From: Membranipora membranacea
Lineage: Eukaryota; Bryozoa; Gymnolaemata; Cheilostomatida; Membraniporidae
Length of the DNA: 64,000 bases
NCBI GenBank assembly: GCA_914767715.1
Contig: OU612075.1
Location: forward strand, 7,318,001-7,382,000
Direction: 5' to 3'
Shown here: positions 45,889 through 58,154 of the stretch, one piece after another
How the letters are laid out: every line of letters begins with the position of its first letter
How positions within the stretch are numbered: the first letter of the stretch is position 1
Made by a program: the position numbers and the translations under genes
The notes under the pieces: generated by a model
The model's database searches: none
Told to the model about the DNA's origin: nothing
What the model saw: only the letters and a program-made list of their open reading frames with translations

Positions 45889-48800
45889 TCAAGTCTGACC
45901 TTCTTTCCAAAGATCTAGGTTTAGAGGTCTCAAGAGAGCACATTTTACCTGATGTGTTCTTCCCCTGGAAAACAATGAGTAGAATTTTTGTACATATATT
46001 ATTCTATTATGAACAATCTATTTACCACATGGAACCTACCAGCTTGTATTAGTCATATTAACGTATAAGTCTTAGGATTTGTAAAGTGGTCCAGCAACAT
46101 GTGTCATGAGGAAAGTTTAATCTAACAGAGAACGGATTTCTCGATGAGTCTCATCATAAAAAAACTAATCGGATAGAAGTCTTTTACGTGTAATGGTGAA
46201 TGGACTTGCGAACTTTGAGGTTCACATCCCGTCACCAGCAGTAATTCCTGATTTGGTACTGTCATGCCATTCATCCTTACAAGGTCTTTGCAAAACTCTG
46301 GAGGGTTACAAATCATGTATTCAAGAGAGGATAACCTTTTGCGCTCAAAAAATGGGGAATGGCGGTTGGTAGATTGTGACAGTGTGAAGTAGTACTCACG
46401 ATGTGACAGTGTAGAAAGCGTTATAGTTTACTCTGTCCATACCGGAGGCCTCACATAATAACTGACTATATTTATAATCTTTTATAGCTCTTATCTGGTC
46501 TGTAACAAGTCATCAGAAGGTGGTAACTATGTTTGCGTCATGTAGTGATTTAGACCCAGTTTGATTCAGTTCGCCTGCATTCGGAATTGCTTCCTCCTCA
46601 CTGATCAGCCGCTTGCCATTGAAACAGGAGCAAACTAAAATACAGCCAATCTGGATCATACTTGATCTAGGTGCCATTGCTCAGCCCGCCATAAGTTATT
46701 AAGCGCATAGGCCATCTAACAAGAGGTACATATTTCTCTCTTTGTAAGCAAGACGAAATGTAAGCTATGAGATATGTGGGCAAAATTATGCTCGAGCATC
46801 CATAGACATCTATATCTTTTAACAATCAGGGCTTCAATGTGTCAAGTCATATCATACAAGATGTTTGGGACTCCCTGCACCATGTGTCAATCTCAATCTT
46901 GATGACATAATGTTTAGTTGTGTCACCAGAAATATGATGATTTAGCATGATTTCTGCTGACTTACCTGTATTTAGACCCCCCTGAGTATTCTCAAAATGC
47001 AATCTATCTCCCCTCATCAGCCTAGAGAATCCGTCACCTATGATGTTTGCGAATAGCTCACCAACAATCGCTCCTTGCATTGGAATCTCAGTAACACCTG
47101 TGTTAAAGTATAAAACATGGTAGGTTGGGAGTTGCCTTCTAATTTTGCATGAGGGTATAACTTAGAATTTCCCATTGAATTTATTTTTTTCTCGCGCAAT
47201 CACAAAAATGAATGAATCATATTGGTTTATTTATCATTGAAACTTTCATTACAGGCACACTGACATCAGGACTACACTATTATCATGTGTATCTCTGATC
47301 GTTGGAGTCAATTTAGTAAGATTACCTAACATATACCAAGGAGTAACAGGGTTGTTGCTCCTTGCATATATCCACCCCTAATTTGAAAAATGGAGCTCGG
47401 GTTACCGCACCAAATTCCGATGGCACTTATGCTAAGTGAATTAGCTCACTCTCTATCAATCAGAGATATACATGTAATAGTATATCACCTCATCAGTGTG
47501 CATGAAAGGGTCACCAACATTTTATCAAACAAAATATATCTTCTGCAGAAGATATAATTATTTCCAATGCAATTTTTGCAGACTCTCATTTACCGAATTC
47601 ACAAGACAAGACAAGATCTTCAAACTTACCAGCAATATACAGTTCGATGTCCTCAACACCGGTGTAGGCCTCCTTAAATCCATCCACTACCTCTTGAGTG
47701 TGAGATTCTAATAACTCATCAAAGTTTTGAGCAACTTTTAGCCCATAATGACGTCTGTAATAAAAAACCAAAATTAATACAATGGAGGAGTGAAGTATTT
47801 GCTGGAGGAAAAATTTACATTTTCGTACATTCTTGAAACAGTCAAACTTGTGGCCTGCTTCTTTTTTCTTTTTTTTTCTATGCACTAGGTCTTATTTGAC
47901 CGCCCTATTTAACGGGCCCCCTTAAGCTCGGGTGGCTTGTGTGGGGTAGTACCCTATACCCTTGCCCGCCGTTGTCGACTTACCTCTGCAAACTCCTTGC
48001 CTCAGCTAGCTAAAGTTTATGCTAGCTAAAATTATGTCACCATAAACTATCTGTACAAAAATCTAGCTCTTAACTACTCTATATATCTAGGGCTTGAGTT
48101 CTATGGGTCCCTGAGACATGGATGGAGGTCGATTCGAGCTACCTCGGCAAGCCTCTTCTCAAATACAAGACAAGACTCCTCCGTAGGGTGTTGATAATCA
48201 AAAATTAGTGGCATGATATGACTATGTCACGATGGTATGTAAAACACCATCTTTTGACTTGCTATTCACCTGTAGTTATTAAAAGACTGGAATCCATGAT
48301 CTCTCCCTCTATTGATGGTGAGCGAGACAATATCATTGTTTTCTCTGAATAATCTGTCTCTCATCTGAAAATCAATCAGTTACCAATCAGTGCCTGTTTT
48401 GCTTACTCATAATCATAAGTACGCTCTCGTTTGCAGACATTCACAGGTACATGTAGGACTGGGACCCATAGCAGGCTACCAATGCCTGCAAGGAACCCGG
48501 ATACTCTTTATAAAGAAGAGGAAGAGGGGGTTCTTTCGGCTGCATGTGAGGTGTGTAATCGTGCAGCAGAAATCCAGTATTTTTAGTTAGCTAGAATGAA
48601 TGGTGGGCCAGTACCAAATAAGGATGGACTGTTATGCCGGGAATCCAAAGATCACAAGTCTGCACCTTAACCATTAGACCACTTCTGAGTTGTCCTCAAT
48701 GCCAAGGTGTGAAGAATAGATATAAAACACTCACAGCAGTAGAAAACTTGCTATCCATCTTCCCTGGTTTATCTAGCATCAACCCTCTCAGACAGGCTTT

Positions 48801-49869
48801 GACCCCTAAAACAATATTATCATGATTGATTGAATAATTTCATTATATGTAGACCGTTTAATTTGGCACACAATATCATCCTGGGCGTATCTTTTCCATA
48901 ACATGCCAAAGAAATTATGGCAAAAGTTGGGGGGGGGGGGGGAATAATGAAGCGCTTTGAATTGGTTTGAAATGTCTTTTAGTCAAAATACAGCTGTATT
49001 TTTTTAAATTGCATGACAAGTATGGACAATCTCAGATATTTTTGTTGTGTTCATCGCAATTGCCAGATAAATGTTGGAGACTAAAGATTCAATATTATTT
49101 AGAGATCATAACAGCCACCCTTTGCCGACACCGGCCCACAAAAGTATTACTTACCATTCTCATAAAGCACAGTCTGATTGCCGAATCCGGAGGTGAGGTT
49201 ATATGATCTAACTGTTCCCTTGTCATCAACTGTTGACACCTGACCGTTTATCAAAGAATGTCCGAAACGCAACGCAGCACCCGCCATTTCATTGCTAGAT
49301 AATAGATGAAAGTTGTGAAAATGTAAACCATGATTTACAGCCTGAGTGAACTGGTTACCAGCTGTGATTTCAAATTACAGCGTGGGTTTCAGACAACGGC
49401 TCCCAAAAAATTTGGTCTGAATTGACAGAGTTTTGAAATTGGCAAGATTGGAATTACCAAGCTTAACATAACCAATTATATAAAAAATTGAATTGCTATA
49501 GGGCAAAAATATATTTGTTGAATTCCTAGTTATTTTTGAACGTATCTGACAGGGGGGGGGGGGGGGAGAAGGGGGGACTACACGACAGATGACAATGTGA
49601 TTCTACATGAATAATAGGCATCTGTTGATGTCAATGTAAACATTTTAAATTTATGATTATCATATCCTCATCATATTATGATAATGAAAAGAATCTCATA
49701 TCGTATTGAATCATGTGAAAACCTACAGAACAGAAGGGTCGACATCCTCATCGAACCCCTGGTAGTTGTTCAGGTTATACTTCCCCACATTTCTATTTCC
49801 GATTATTATAGGGAGCCACTCGTAGTAATGTATGTTAGCCATTATCCCATTGATAATTCTACGTGTTTC
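45889..49869 (-). CDS. POX1 C-terminal half, ending early compared with POX2
   Basis: Exons 8-15 encode ETRRIINGIMANIHYYEWLP, then LNEMAGAALRFGHSLI (Asn expected to hydrogen-bond the proximal His), MRDRLFRENNDIVSLTINRG plus RDHGF, VEDIELYIAG, VGELFANIIGDGFSRLMRGD, and a Cys-containing closing segment. Seven successive exons have lengths 143, 140, 71, 95, 125, 132 and 100 nt, matching POX2's 143, 143, 71, 95, 125, 132 and 100. The final exon stops with TGA at 45889-45891 after LNLDLWKEGQT, where POX2 continues for about 100 more residues. Confidence 0.92.
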
Positions 49870-52800
49870 CTGCAAATGATGAAAGAATAGTCAATTGACC
49901 ATGACTGATAGATGAGGTATGTTAAATGGCTATTTAATTTTTTAGTTCTAAACTTGAAAGATGGCTACTATTTTTAGCATTCTGAGAAAATTTCATCGAC
50001 ATATCAAATGAGTTACAGTGATCACATGGTGGTATTTTTATATTCACTGCCAAATTTTGTACAACATTGAGCCAATTGCACCCGTACACTGGTAAAAATC
50101 AACTGAAACATTAATCTATTCAAGGATATTAAGCAGGGAAGCAACAAGACAAAACGCCCAAAGGATCAAGATTCGCTGGATAAATGCTAAAAAGGGAGGC
50201 AACGTTTTATGAGTCGTCTAATTTTGTCACAATATTGCACGAGATGCCATTATGTGACCTATTAGATTGGGAGGTTTATAATTTTAATGTTCACCCAGTG
50301 TTATCTCGACAATAATCGCATTTTGTGGCGTTTAGTGGAAACCCTATTTTTGGCATCATCAACAACACAAGAAGACAGAGGATTTTTATTTCCTGGTGAT
50401 CATAACAACCAATTCAACGAAAAAACACCAGCCAGATTAATATCACTATAACTCATTGTAATGTTATGTACAGTGATTTATAAGTTATGACATATTGTTA
50501 AAAAATGTTTTCCTTGTTAGCAGATGTTTAGCTGCTAAAAAGAAAAAAATGAAAGTTTTTCATCCTCTAGGAGTCTTATTTTCGTGTCATTTTTGGATTG
50601 TCATAGCTGAAAAAACTTTATTCTCTATGTAATATTATTGTAGTTCATTTATAATCATGAATCCTTGAATTTTGTTGTAAGTTAAGCCAAGGAGTTAGAG
50701 AACTAAATTCTTGGTTAAGCTATCAGCTATTCAGTCCTAGCCTGTTATCCTAGCAATCGTTCTCCCCTATCCTTAACCTTGAAAAGGTTTTCAGTCTATT
50801 TCTACATACCTGAAAGATACGTTCATCTTCCCAGTGGGAGTTTATACTCTGAAGGTCGTCAGCTATTTGATTATGTTTCAGCACAAATACCGTATGGGTA
50901 GTAGCGAGGTTAGCTGAAACAAACAGGAATTTGCCTTACAGTTTCATGGACAAATAACCTGAAATTGAGTTTTATTTCAAACAAGAAGAGGTATACACCT
51001 AAGGATGCCAAGGGCTGGAACAATCAACCTTGAAAGATCCCCCAATGGGACTCGAACCCACAACTCCTGCGGCACCAATTGCATGGCAGTGAATAGTAAG
51101 CGCGCTACACAATTGTACCATCTCACCATCCCCATGGGTGTGGGTGGCAGCAAGGTTAGCTGAAACAAACAGGAATTCACCTTTAAAGTTTCATCGACAA
51201 TTAATCTACTGTTGAGTTCTACTTTAATTAGAATAATTATAAACAGGCAACACCCAAGACTATGATTAAAAGTACGACTTGTTAATATTGAAAACATCAT
51301 GTTAGCATGAATGCTGTCCACTTAAGAAAAATAGATAGCAGCTACAGAAACCTCTTGTAAACTGTACCATAAACCCAATGAAGTCACTAGTCAATTTTTG
51401 CAGGTGATAAGTTAAAGTTATCATTCCCTTAATTGCCAGGGAGAATAAGCCAAATATGCGTTGCATTGTTGGGGGGTTGTTCGCATGCCCCAATCTTCTA
51501 TAGATTATATGCAGATTAAATGCACCGACTCACGGGTAATTTGGACTCTACCATCTCCTCCACTAAAGCTACAGTTATTCGAAGCCCTAGATTCAGAGTC
51601 ACAGAACCGAATTGGGGGGAGTAACACGTCCTCCCCAATGATCTGCACATTCATTCTTCCTCCTGTGAAGTTTCTCAGGGTATTCATAAAGCGTGTACTA
51701 CTCCCGTACACTGCCGAGGCGTCTATCACATGGGTAGCACCGTTCATTTGTTGTCGAGCCCCTGAAACGCCACAACATAGAACAATGACGCAAGTATGAT
51801 CATTGAGTTCTTTTTTCAAAACAAATGATGACAAGTATATATATCAGAAAACTAGAATGAAGAATCAACCATAAGTATTCACTCAAATAAACCACCGCAA
51901 CAAAGATTTCCACAAATTAGAGTATTGTTAATCCTTTAAAAATCATCAACTATCTAAGCTACTACAATTAATGTCAATATGTTGTTTAACACATATTACT
52001 CATCACACCATTTTCTATACAACACGTCAACAACCCTTCCCGTAATGCAACTTCAGCCTGAAGTTTTTCGAAAATCCGATCAAACACCTTAGTTGTCATA
52101 GTTGGCACTGGGAATTTCCAGAAAATCGCAATATGGGATACACTACAACATGTCAACAACCCTCCCCATAATGCAACTTCAGTCTTAGTTGTTTTAGTTA
52201 ACAAAATCTCTCTGGGAATTTCCAGAAAACTGCATTATAATGAAATACACTACAAGAAGCTCTTTTACCTGGTTGACAGAGGTGTGTAGTTGATTCTAAT
52301 GATCTCTCCTGCTGCATGCACACATATCCACCGTACACAGGATCATGGTCTGCCTCCACTGGTATACAAATATCTCCAGATTGGTGTCTTATGATCTGTC
52401 GTGCTGACTCAAGCTGTCGAGGAGTCAGCGACATTCCCTTTGATGGTGTTATAATCTTATCAGGACAGCATTTTAGAACTAGTTAATAGACATAATTAGT
52501 ATATATATATATTACAATATAATTGAGCCATATGTAACATATATAACATATATATTATATATGTTATATATGGCTAAATTTGCAGTATTATGGAATGTTT
52601 TTGAATTATGTGTGACCAAGCAATAAAAATAAAGATGTAATTTTGGTTGCTCCAGAACTAATTAGTTGCAGTGAGCTGATAAATAGTTAAGACCTATCAG
52701 TACTGTGATGTGATATTCTATTGTGTAAGTTTAAATGGTAAAGAAATAAAGGATTAACGATGATATAAAAGTTGAAGAGTATGATGTTGGTTATGTTTCA

Positions 52801-54944
52801 TAGGGGCATCTTTTCTTTCATGCAACCAAACAAGATACAATTATTTCATGCACTAATATCTGGCATAAATATTTACTTCCGTTATGACAACCATCGGTAT
52901 GTGACATAGATAACTAACTCACAGGGGTTTGTTGGGACAAGAGATGATATCTCGTGAGCGATGAATTGTCCCCATTGCATAACCTGAGCGTTATGTCCCG
53001 AGTCAGATAAGACACTGTGATGGGAAGTCACCAGAGTAGAAATAACTCTCGCTGACTTGAAAAGATTTCCAGACTGGAATTCTGTTTTCTTCATTGTGTC
53101 ATTTCCTGAATAAGAAGAATCTTACTTTGACCACCGATAGCATCTTCCAAGAACAGATTATCCAAAATTAATGTGTCTCGAGAATTTATGTCAAGTTTTA
53201 GAAAACAAAATAGTGTCTGGTACGAATATAGAGTAATGTGTCTGACGGCTATCAGGTAATAAGGTGATACTATCATCAGACAGATTCTTAACAAAAGTAC
53301 ATTACCACATCTCTCCATAATTTTTTAGCTCCTGGCTTCAATTTTTAGAGGTCATGATAAATAATGTGTTTGAGAAAACGACAACAGATCACAGAATGCA
53401 AGCCTTAGTGCCAACTTTCAGATGGATTTTCCTCAAACCACATATGCAAAAAGACTGATGTTTCCAAATGTCACATTTGGAAAAAAATGTTGTCATTTAA
53501 AATTGTGTAAATGGTTAGAAAGATTAATTTGAGGCACACGCAATACGCCCTGTTTGTTGTGGTGAATAACAAGCGTTGGCTAAGAAAATTGTCAAAAAGG
53601 CTTAGGCTTATGAACTTCCTTATTCCGATGTCTCAATTATTAATGTCCTCACTTACGGTCCTCTGAACCAAGGGAGGCCAAGGTTGAGAATTAAAGAGAA
53701 AAATGAACAAGCTGGAAATGAACATAGCGGACTGGCAAAAGATGGCCGAAAGAAGAGATTGAAAATGAAAATGAAAACAGTCATTGTTAAGTGACAGACT
53801 GCTATGATGATGATGACTTACCGTCTTCATATTGAGCTGGAAGGAGGCGGATGAATGGTGTTGTAGCCATTCCCCATGTCTTCCTGAGGTTAATGGTGTT
53901 TGTACATATACCTTCAGGATCCCTGAACTCTGATGTACATGACTTATTATTCGCTCTCTCCCACACACAAGGTCTGTGCATTTTTCCCTCTGTTTCGAGA
54001 TCTAGATCGTGTGTAGCCTTAGATTCCTTCACCAGCGTTGACTGATTAATTGAGGAAGGTCCGCTCGCTAGCGAAGTCTCGTTACTTGATGATGTTTGAC
54101 CAGAGATCTCTACAAAACGTGTTAATTATTCAGTTGTGTAAACTTAGCAGCATTGTTTAGCAGAATCAGAATCAGAATCCTTGTTTTTCTATTACATTTC
54201 TGTGGTAATGAAAGAGTCCACGACATTTCAAGTTTGACCTTACATTGATGTCTTGTCTTAAAAGAAAATTGTCCATGTTGCAAACAAAAGATTGCCACCA
54301 CGTTGTTACCATGGGTTCAACATCATGTTATCACCTCTTGTTTCTATAAAACTTGGCCACAGACTGTTCAAAAACCTGATATGAATAGGATCTTTTGATA
54401 TGCTATCACGATGGAATTTAAAAATCTTGCCACGAGCCACGGCTGAAAGTTCTAATGCTCTTTGCCACCTAAAGGTTCACACATTGACAACTTAAGATTC
54501 AAAACTCGTTGCCACCATAAGTTTCACAATCTTACCTGTAATATTTGTCTCTGTTATCTCAAACTTTCCAGCACCAAATAATGACAAAACCTGAAAAATA
54601 CAATGATAAAAATACAAAAAATTGATAAGCAAAATCCTCCTTCTTCCTACCCACATAAATTTACACTCCAAACTTTACAAATATCCAGAAGTATATTCAA
54701 GTCGAAGCACTGAAGACCACGACGTTACCACAAGTATAAATCAGCTGTTCTCTGGAGAATTCAGACTCTTATTATAACCCTCCCAGCTTTTTTAGCAAGA
54801 CAAGAAAGGTAAATAGTGAGAAGGAAAGCTGAATGCATATTATTAGTTTTAGGTGCAGAAGGTTTCGACGCTATACCAGTGATACCCACAAACTCTACTC
54901 ACCAGGACGAGACCAAGGCGTATCGCTTGTTCAGAAGACATCAT
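45889..54944 (-). CDS. POX1: secreted animal haem peroxidase (complete, 15 coding exons)
   Basis: Exons in gene order: 54944-54903, 54590-54536, 54109-53822, 53105-52923, 52478-52269, 51761-51534, 50913-50810, 49869-49727, 49294-49155, 48805-48735, 48364-48270, 47754-47630, 47097-46966, 46499-46400, 45964-45889. Phases agree and sum to 1,992 nt, a 663-aa protein. It belongs to the animal peroxidase superfamily (myeloperoxidase, peroxidasin, thyroid peroxidase), which uses H2O2 to oxidise halides or phenols. Family landmarks: WGMATTPFIRLLPAQYED near the start of the domain; MQWGQFIAHEI with the distal His; VIDASAVYGS calcium loop; HTVFVLKHNQIA with the proximal His; NINRGRDHGF-like INRGRDHGFQSFNNYR; GFSRLMRGDRLHFEN near the end. 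A signal peptide implies secretion. It is a tandem paralogue of POX2 upstream. The exact family member (peroxidasin-like or other) cannot be fixed. Confidence 0.94.
46185..46325 (+). repeat. SINE-like fragment in POX1 intron
   Basis: Has TGAGGTTCACATCCCGTCAC, a B-box-like sequence, then TGATTTGGTACTGTCATGCC as in 15040-15290 and 48400-48715. Confidence 0.5.
46550..46672 (+). repeat. Foldback repeat, GTTTGATCCAGTTTG family
   Basis: AGTTTGATTCAGTTCGCC at the left and CAATCTGGATCATACTTG at the right; inner GAATTGCTTCCTCC. In the POX1 intron between exons 13 and 14. Confidence 0.55.
47256..47500 (+). mobile_element. MITE, CACACTG family (9-bp TSD, diverged)
   Basis: Starts CACACTGACATC and ends CATCAGTGTG. 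The flanks are CATTACAGG on the left and CATGAAAGG on the right, 7 of 9 matching, consistent with an aged 9-bp duplication. It lies in POX1 between exons 12 and 13. Confidence 0.8.
48400..48715 (-). repeat. SINE-like repeat with tRNA-like head in POX1 intron
   Basis: On the - strand: AGTGGTCTAATGGTTAAGG, a tRNA-like A-box region, then TTATTTGGTACTGGC and a tail containing CTCTTCTTTATAAAGAG. The same tail pieces occur on the + strand at about 15050-15290 and TTGATTTGGTACTG again near 46247. Confidence 0.6.
50810..54944 (-). CDS. POX1 N-terminal half: signal peptide and distal/proximal haem residues
   Basis: Residues 1-22 (MMSSEQAIRLGLVLVLSLFG) form a signal peptide split over exons 1-2. A Ser/Thr/Asn-rich spacer with NIT and NET sequons follows, then the peroxidase fold with Cys pairs. 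The distal motif reads Q-F-I-A-H-E-I where myeloperoxidase has D-H-D: the His is kept, the Asp that forms a haem ester is Ala, and the calcium-binding Asp is Glu. The calcium loop T-x-V-x-D-x-S is intact. Before HT (of ATTHTVF) the sequence DGRVQITPNL aligns with the myeloperoxidase R-S-S-E segment: catalytic Arg kept, second ester residue Glu replaced by Ile. The proximal His sits in LKHNQIA. Exon 5's acceptor at 52479-52480 was chosen because it gives an open frame in the right phase. Confidence 0.88.
50985..51133 (-). repeat. tRNA-derived SINE in POX1 intron
   Basis: On the - strand: GAGATGGTACAATTGTG near the A-box position and GTGGGTTCGAGTCCC, a clear Pol III B box, followed by a non-tRNA tail. 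It lies between a duplicated exon edge (51127-51202) and exon 7. Confidence 0.7.
51127..51202 (-). repeat. Duplicated edge of POX1 exon 7 (decoy acceptor/mini-exon)
   Basis: On the - strand this repeats the end of intron 6 and the first bases of exon 7 (GTTTGTTTCAG then CTAACCTTGCTGCCACCCAC, compared with CTAACCTCGCTACTACCCAT in the real exon). A GTGAGA donor follows 33 nt after the acceptor, so a phase-neutral mini-exon 51159-51127 is possible. Confidence 0.6.
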
Positions 54945-54957
54945 TGTGTTTCACATT
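54945..54957 (-). promoter_or_regulatory. POX1 5' leader: splice acceptor and start-stop uORF
   Basis: Just upstream of the POX1 start the - strand reads a long T tract then CAG at 54960-54958, a strong acceptor, so the first coding exon probably begins at 54957 and a non-coding exon lies upstream. Within the 13 remaining leader bases is an ATG immediately followed by TGA (54956-54951), nine bases before the POX1 ATG. The start is placed at the first of two tandem ATGs because it gives a full signal peptide. Confidence 0.55.
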
Positions 54958-55281
54958 CTGAGAAAAAAAATGGTCGATATTAAAGTATCATTTTAGACAA
55001 ACGGGAGTGGAATACCCGAATTTCAGTGGCACTTCGCACCATATACAGTTGAATGCCAATATACAATATGAATGCCATTATCAGTGCCAATATGAACGCC
55101 AATATCTTGAATGCAGGAATAACTGTCAAGCTTTGCCAGATCATGAGTAGCAGCACTCTATCCTACATGGCTGTTTCCAACTCTCTTCTATCTAAATCTA
55201 TGTAGGTAGGCATCATATACCCGCAATGACTACTTCAAGTTCCAAACACCTATGATGTAGTCAATATCTGATGATATGATC

Positions 55282-55425
55282 ACTCACCAACGTATGTTGA
55301 GCTGAAACTTTTCAGTATGACCACTGCCTTACTTTATCGCGTTAAGAGATGTGAATGTAGTTTCATGTAGAGAGTATCAATGGTAAAACTTCTTTGGTGA
55401 CCAATTAATTTATAATTTATATCAA
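55282..55425 (-). promoter_or_regulatory. Possible POX1 non-coding first exon and promoter
   Basis: A good donor (GTGAGT on the - strand, 55287-55282) could close a non-coding first exon feeding the acceptor at 54958. About 120-140 bp further upstream is a TATAAAT-type stretch (around 55409-55425). This is a guess from consensus sites only. Confidence 0.25.
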
Positions 55426-56289
55426 TGTTCAGCAGATTCTGTTTCTCGACTTGTTATCTTGGAGCAGGTCGATGCCATACTGTGGTGTCCTTCAGGGGTC
55501 TGATCTTCTCAAATGTGTAAAGTGTGGCTAATTAAGGGTGTATCTGCATTTTAATATAACCATCAAACGTACCAGCTGGTATTCAAGTAATTCCATACCA
55601 CTAACAAATTGTAAAAAGCACAAAAAAACAAAACTCCTTCAGCCAATGAGAATCCAGAATTATGAACTATAATAATCTGTATGTTGTAATATAATACAAT
55701 GCAGCACTGATATATATTCATGGTCTAGGGGAACATATCTGACACTGAACAAGCGATATTGCAATTTATGTATGATTGCTGGAAACAGCTTCTCAGCATT
55801 AATTGAGTGGTCCAAAAGTTTAGTAATGCTACAGCTGACCCCTCGTAAACATTTGTCAAGAAGCTTGCCTGTGTTTTACAAGGTCGTTACTGGGACGTCA
55901 GTCGATGCAAAACGTTAAAGCTGCTGGAACTTCAGCTATTCTAATTACCGACACAAAGTTATATATTGATGTAATTTCTCCGCGAATAGCCAATCTGAGT
56001 ATTACACCACTAATCCATGAATTCATAAAATAAAGTGCAGTGTAGATATTTTGAATGTTTGCTGCAGTTGTCTAGCAACTCTTGAAAAAATGACATGGCA
56101 ACAAATGAATTCAATAGCGAAGTAATTGTGATGTGATCTATCGTTGTATCTGGGATCATCTATTTACGCCACATTGCCAATCAATCCAAGATTTTAATCA
56201 GAGATATGAATTTTTGGTAACAAATGGTAGGTGATGTAATTAGAGTGAGTGTAAGTATTGTGGGTGGATGGGTTAACGTCGTAAATTTG

Positions 56290-56453
56290 CCTCTGTCCAA
56301 AGATTGAGAAATACATATGCCTTAAGAGTGCGGCCGCCATATTCGGGGCCAAGTTGCTCTCAGTAGACTGCAGCGGGATTCGAACCCAAGACCTCCAACG
56401 CTTGCGCATCAGAGGGCAGGCGCTTTAACCAACTGAGCTACCTCCTGCTCCGC
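56290..56453 (-). repeat. tRNA-derived SINE between the peroxidase genes
   Basis: On the - strand: GGTAGCTCAGTTGGTTAAAG (A box, D arm) and TTGGGTTCGAATCCCGCTGC (B box, T arm), then a tail with GCGGCCGCACTCTTAAGG. The acceptor-stem pairing is poor, so I call a SINE rather than a functional tRNA. Confidence 0.75.
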
Positions 56454-58154
56454 ATTGTGATTCAACAAAGTGTCAAGTCAGGTCAATGAAAGTTTTCAAA
56501 GCAGCCCATACCAGTAAGGTTTCTCCTTATTCATTTTTTCCTAATCTACATATTTCAACTTGTTAGAGATCTATTCTTTCCTAATCTACTTATTTCAACT
56601 TGTAAGTGTTCTTTTCTTTCTTGATCTGGAATTCCTGTAATTCTATCATTTTATGTCAGATCCTGGCAATGATAAAAAGGTATAATCCACAAACCGAATT
56701 GCTCTGTTGACCATTTCGATGGACAATAAAAATAGCGGTAAAACCCCAATCCTTAGCGTACGCCTAGTTAGATCTGAAATGTAACACCTGATCCCGCGGC
56801 CCACATGACACAGATAGGCACAACATTGGGGCCTGCTTTTTGTTTTTCCCTCCCCCTCACAATTAAGAGGAAATACAATGTGACTTGGTGCTTCAGAATA
56901 TCGCATCAACAACTATTGCTTGGAAAAATTGGTTCCATCAAATGTATAATAAAACTAAAACCGAAAAAGTTTTGGTTTTTGTAACATGGTTAACAGCACA
57001 ATCGTGGGATGGTAATCTATAACAACATAATTATAAAATATAAATTTGATCCATAAATAAAGATAAAATAAATAGCCCAACATTCTCTTTCTAAATCCCT
57101 CTTGCTGGTTATGGGATTAATTAAATTTAAACCACCATCTTATCCTTACGCTTCTGTTTTTCCACGTAATTTGGGCGTGATTTAAGCGGTCATAAATTCC
57201 ACAAAATGCATTAAAAACATACTTTCAACCAGTAACATAAATTAGTGATGCTTTTTTTTTATCTTCATGTATATTAACACCATCAACAAAATAAAGATGA
57301 GGTCAAAGAAACTTGTGCATTTTATTTCCGTGACGGAGAGCTTTCAAAGTGAGAAGGGTGTAACTTTATTATTACCAGCTGGTGGGCCACATGTTGTTTG
57401 TTGTAGCCATTCTTCAAAATCCGTTCGTTCAGAGAGGGAAGTTTGCAAAGATGTGCCAGATTTCAATTGGATTAAAACAAGAAATTCATAATCGACCTCA
57501 AACCTGAACCGAAGTTGGGGCAGAAAATATATGAAATAATGACCCCTCAACCATTATAACCTACATAGTCTGAGCCCCCAATACTCCCCCCCCCCCCCCC
57601 ACAATAAAATAGAGTCTTACCAAATTCTGCAGTTATGTCATCGTTGAGATGAAGCATTTTCAAGGGCTGCTGGCTGGGGTTTTTGGCAGGGGTGGAGCAG
57701 TGGTTTTCTTAAACCCCTTGAATGATGGTGTTTGAAAATAGCAAGCTGATTTCCTATAGAACGTGGCATGGCAAAAGCAGACAAGAGCGTTACATTTTAG
57801 TATGGAAAAACAGCTAAAACTCTTATTGTAATCAAAATCTTATTGCTAAAACAGCAAAATTGTTATTGAAAGAGAATTTCAGTTGGTCCCTAAAGCAATC
57901 CTCAATATAGGATTATACATTTCTGCAAAGTCACCGCTTTAGCCGGAGACTAACACCATAGGGAACCAAGACAGGGATTATACTGGGCCACAACCTTGAG
58001 CATGACAAGACAATTTATTCAAACTTCAGGTGTTCTTAATTCTTGTTTCCGCTTGCTTGGCATCCGTTCCATGACTAAGTGTGATCATAGAGTGAGAATA
58101 TATCCTTACCCTGTGGTATAATTGTCAAATAAACAATGACCTTATGAGCTTATA

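Noticed and set aside
45836-45964. Longer POX1 C-terminus ending with TAA at 45836
   Set aside because: That frame does not match the phase of the preceding exon (phase 2). The correct frame gives sequence matching POX2 and stops at 45889.
51985-52204. Open frame on the - strand between POX1 exons 5 and 6
   Set aside because: It consists of two diverged copies of a short intronic direct repeat (the CATGTCAACAACCCT type) and lacks peroxidase sequence.
56373-56450. Functional tRNA gene on the - strand
   Set aside because: A and B boxes are present but acceptor-stem pairing is poor and the sequence continues into a tail shared with 36245-36420, so it is a SINE.
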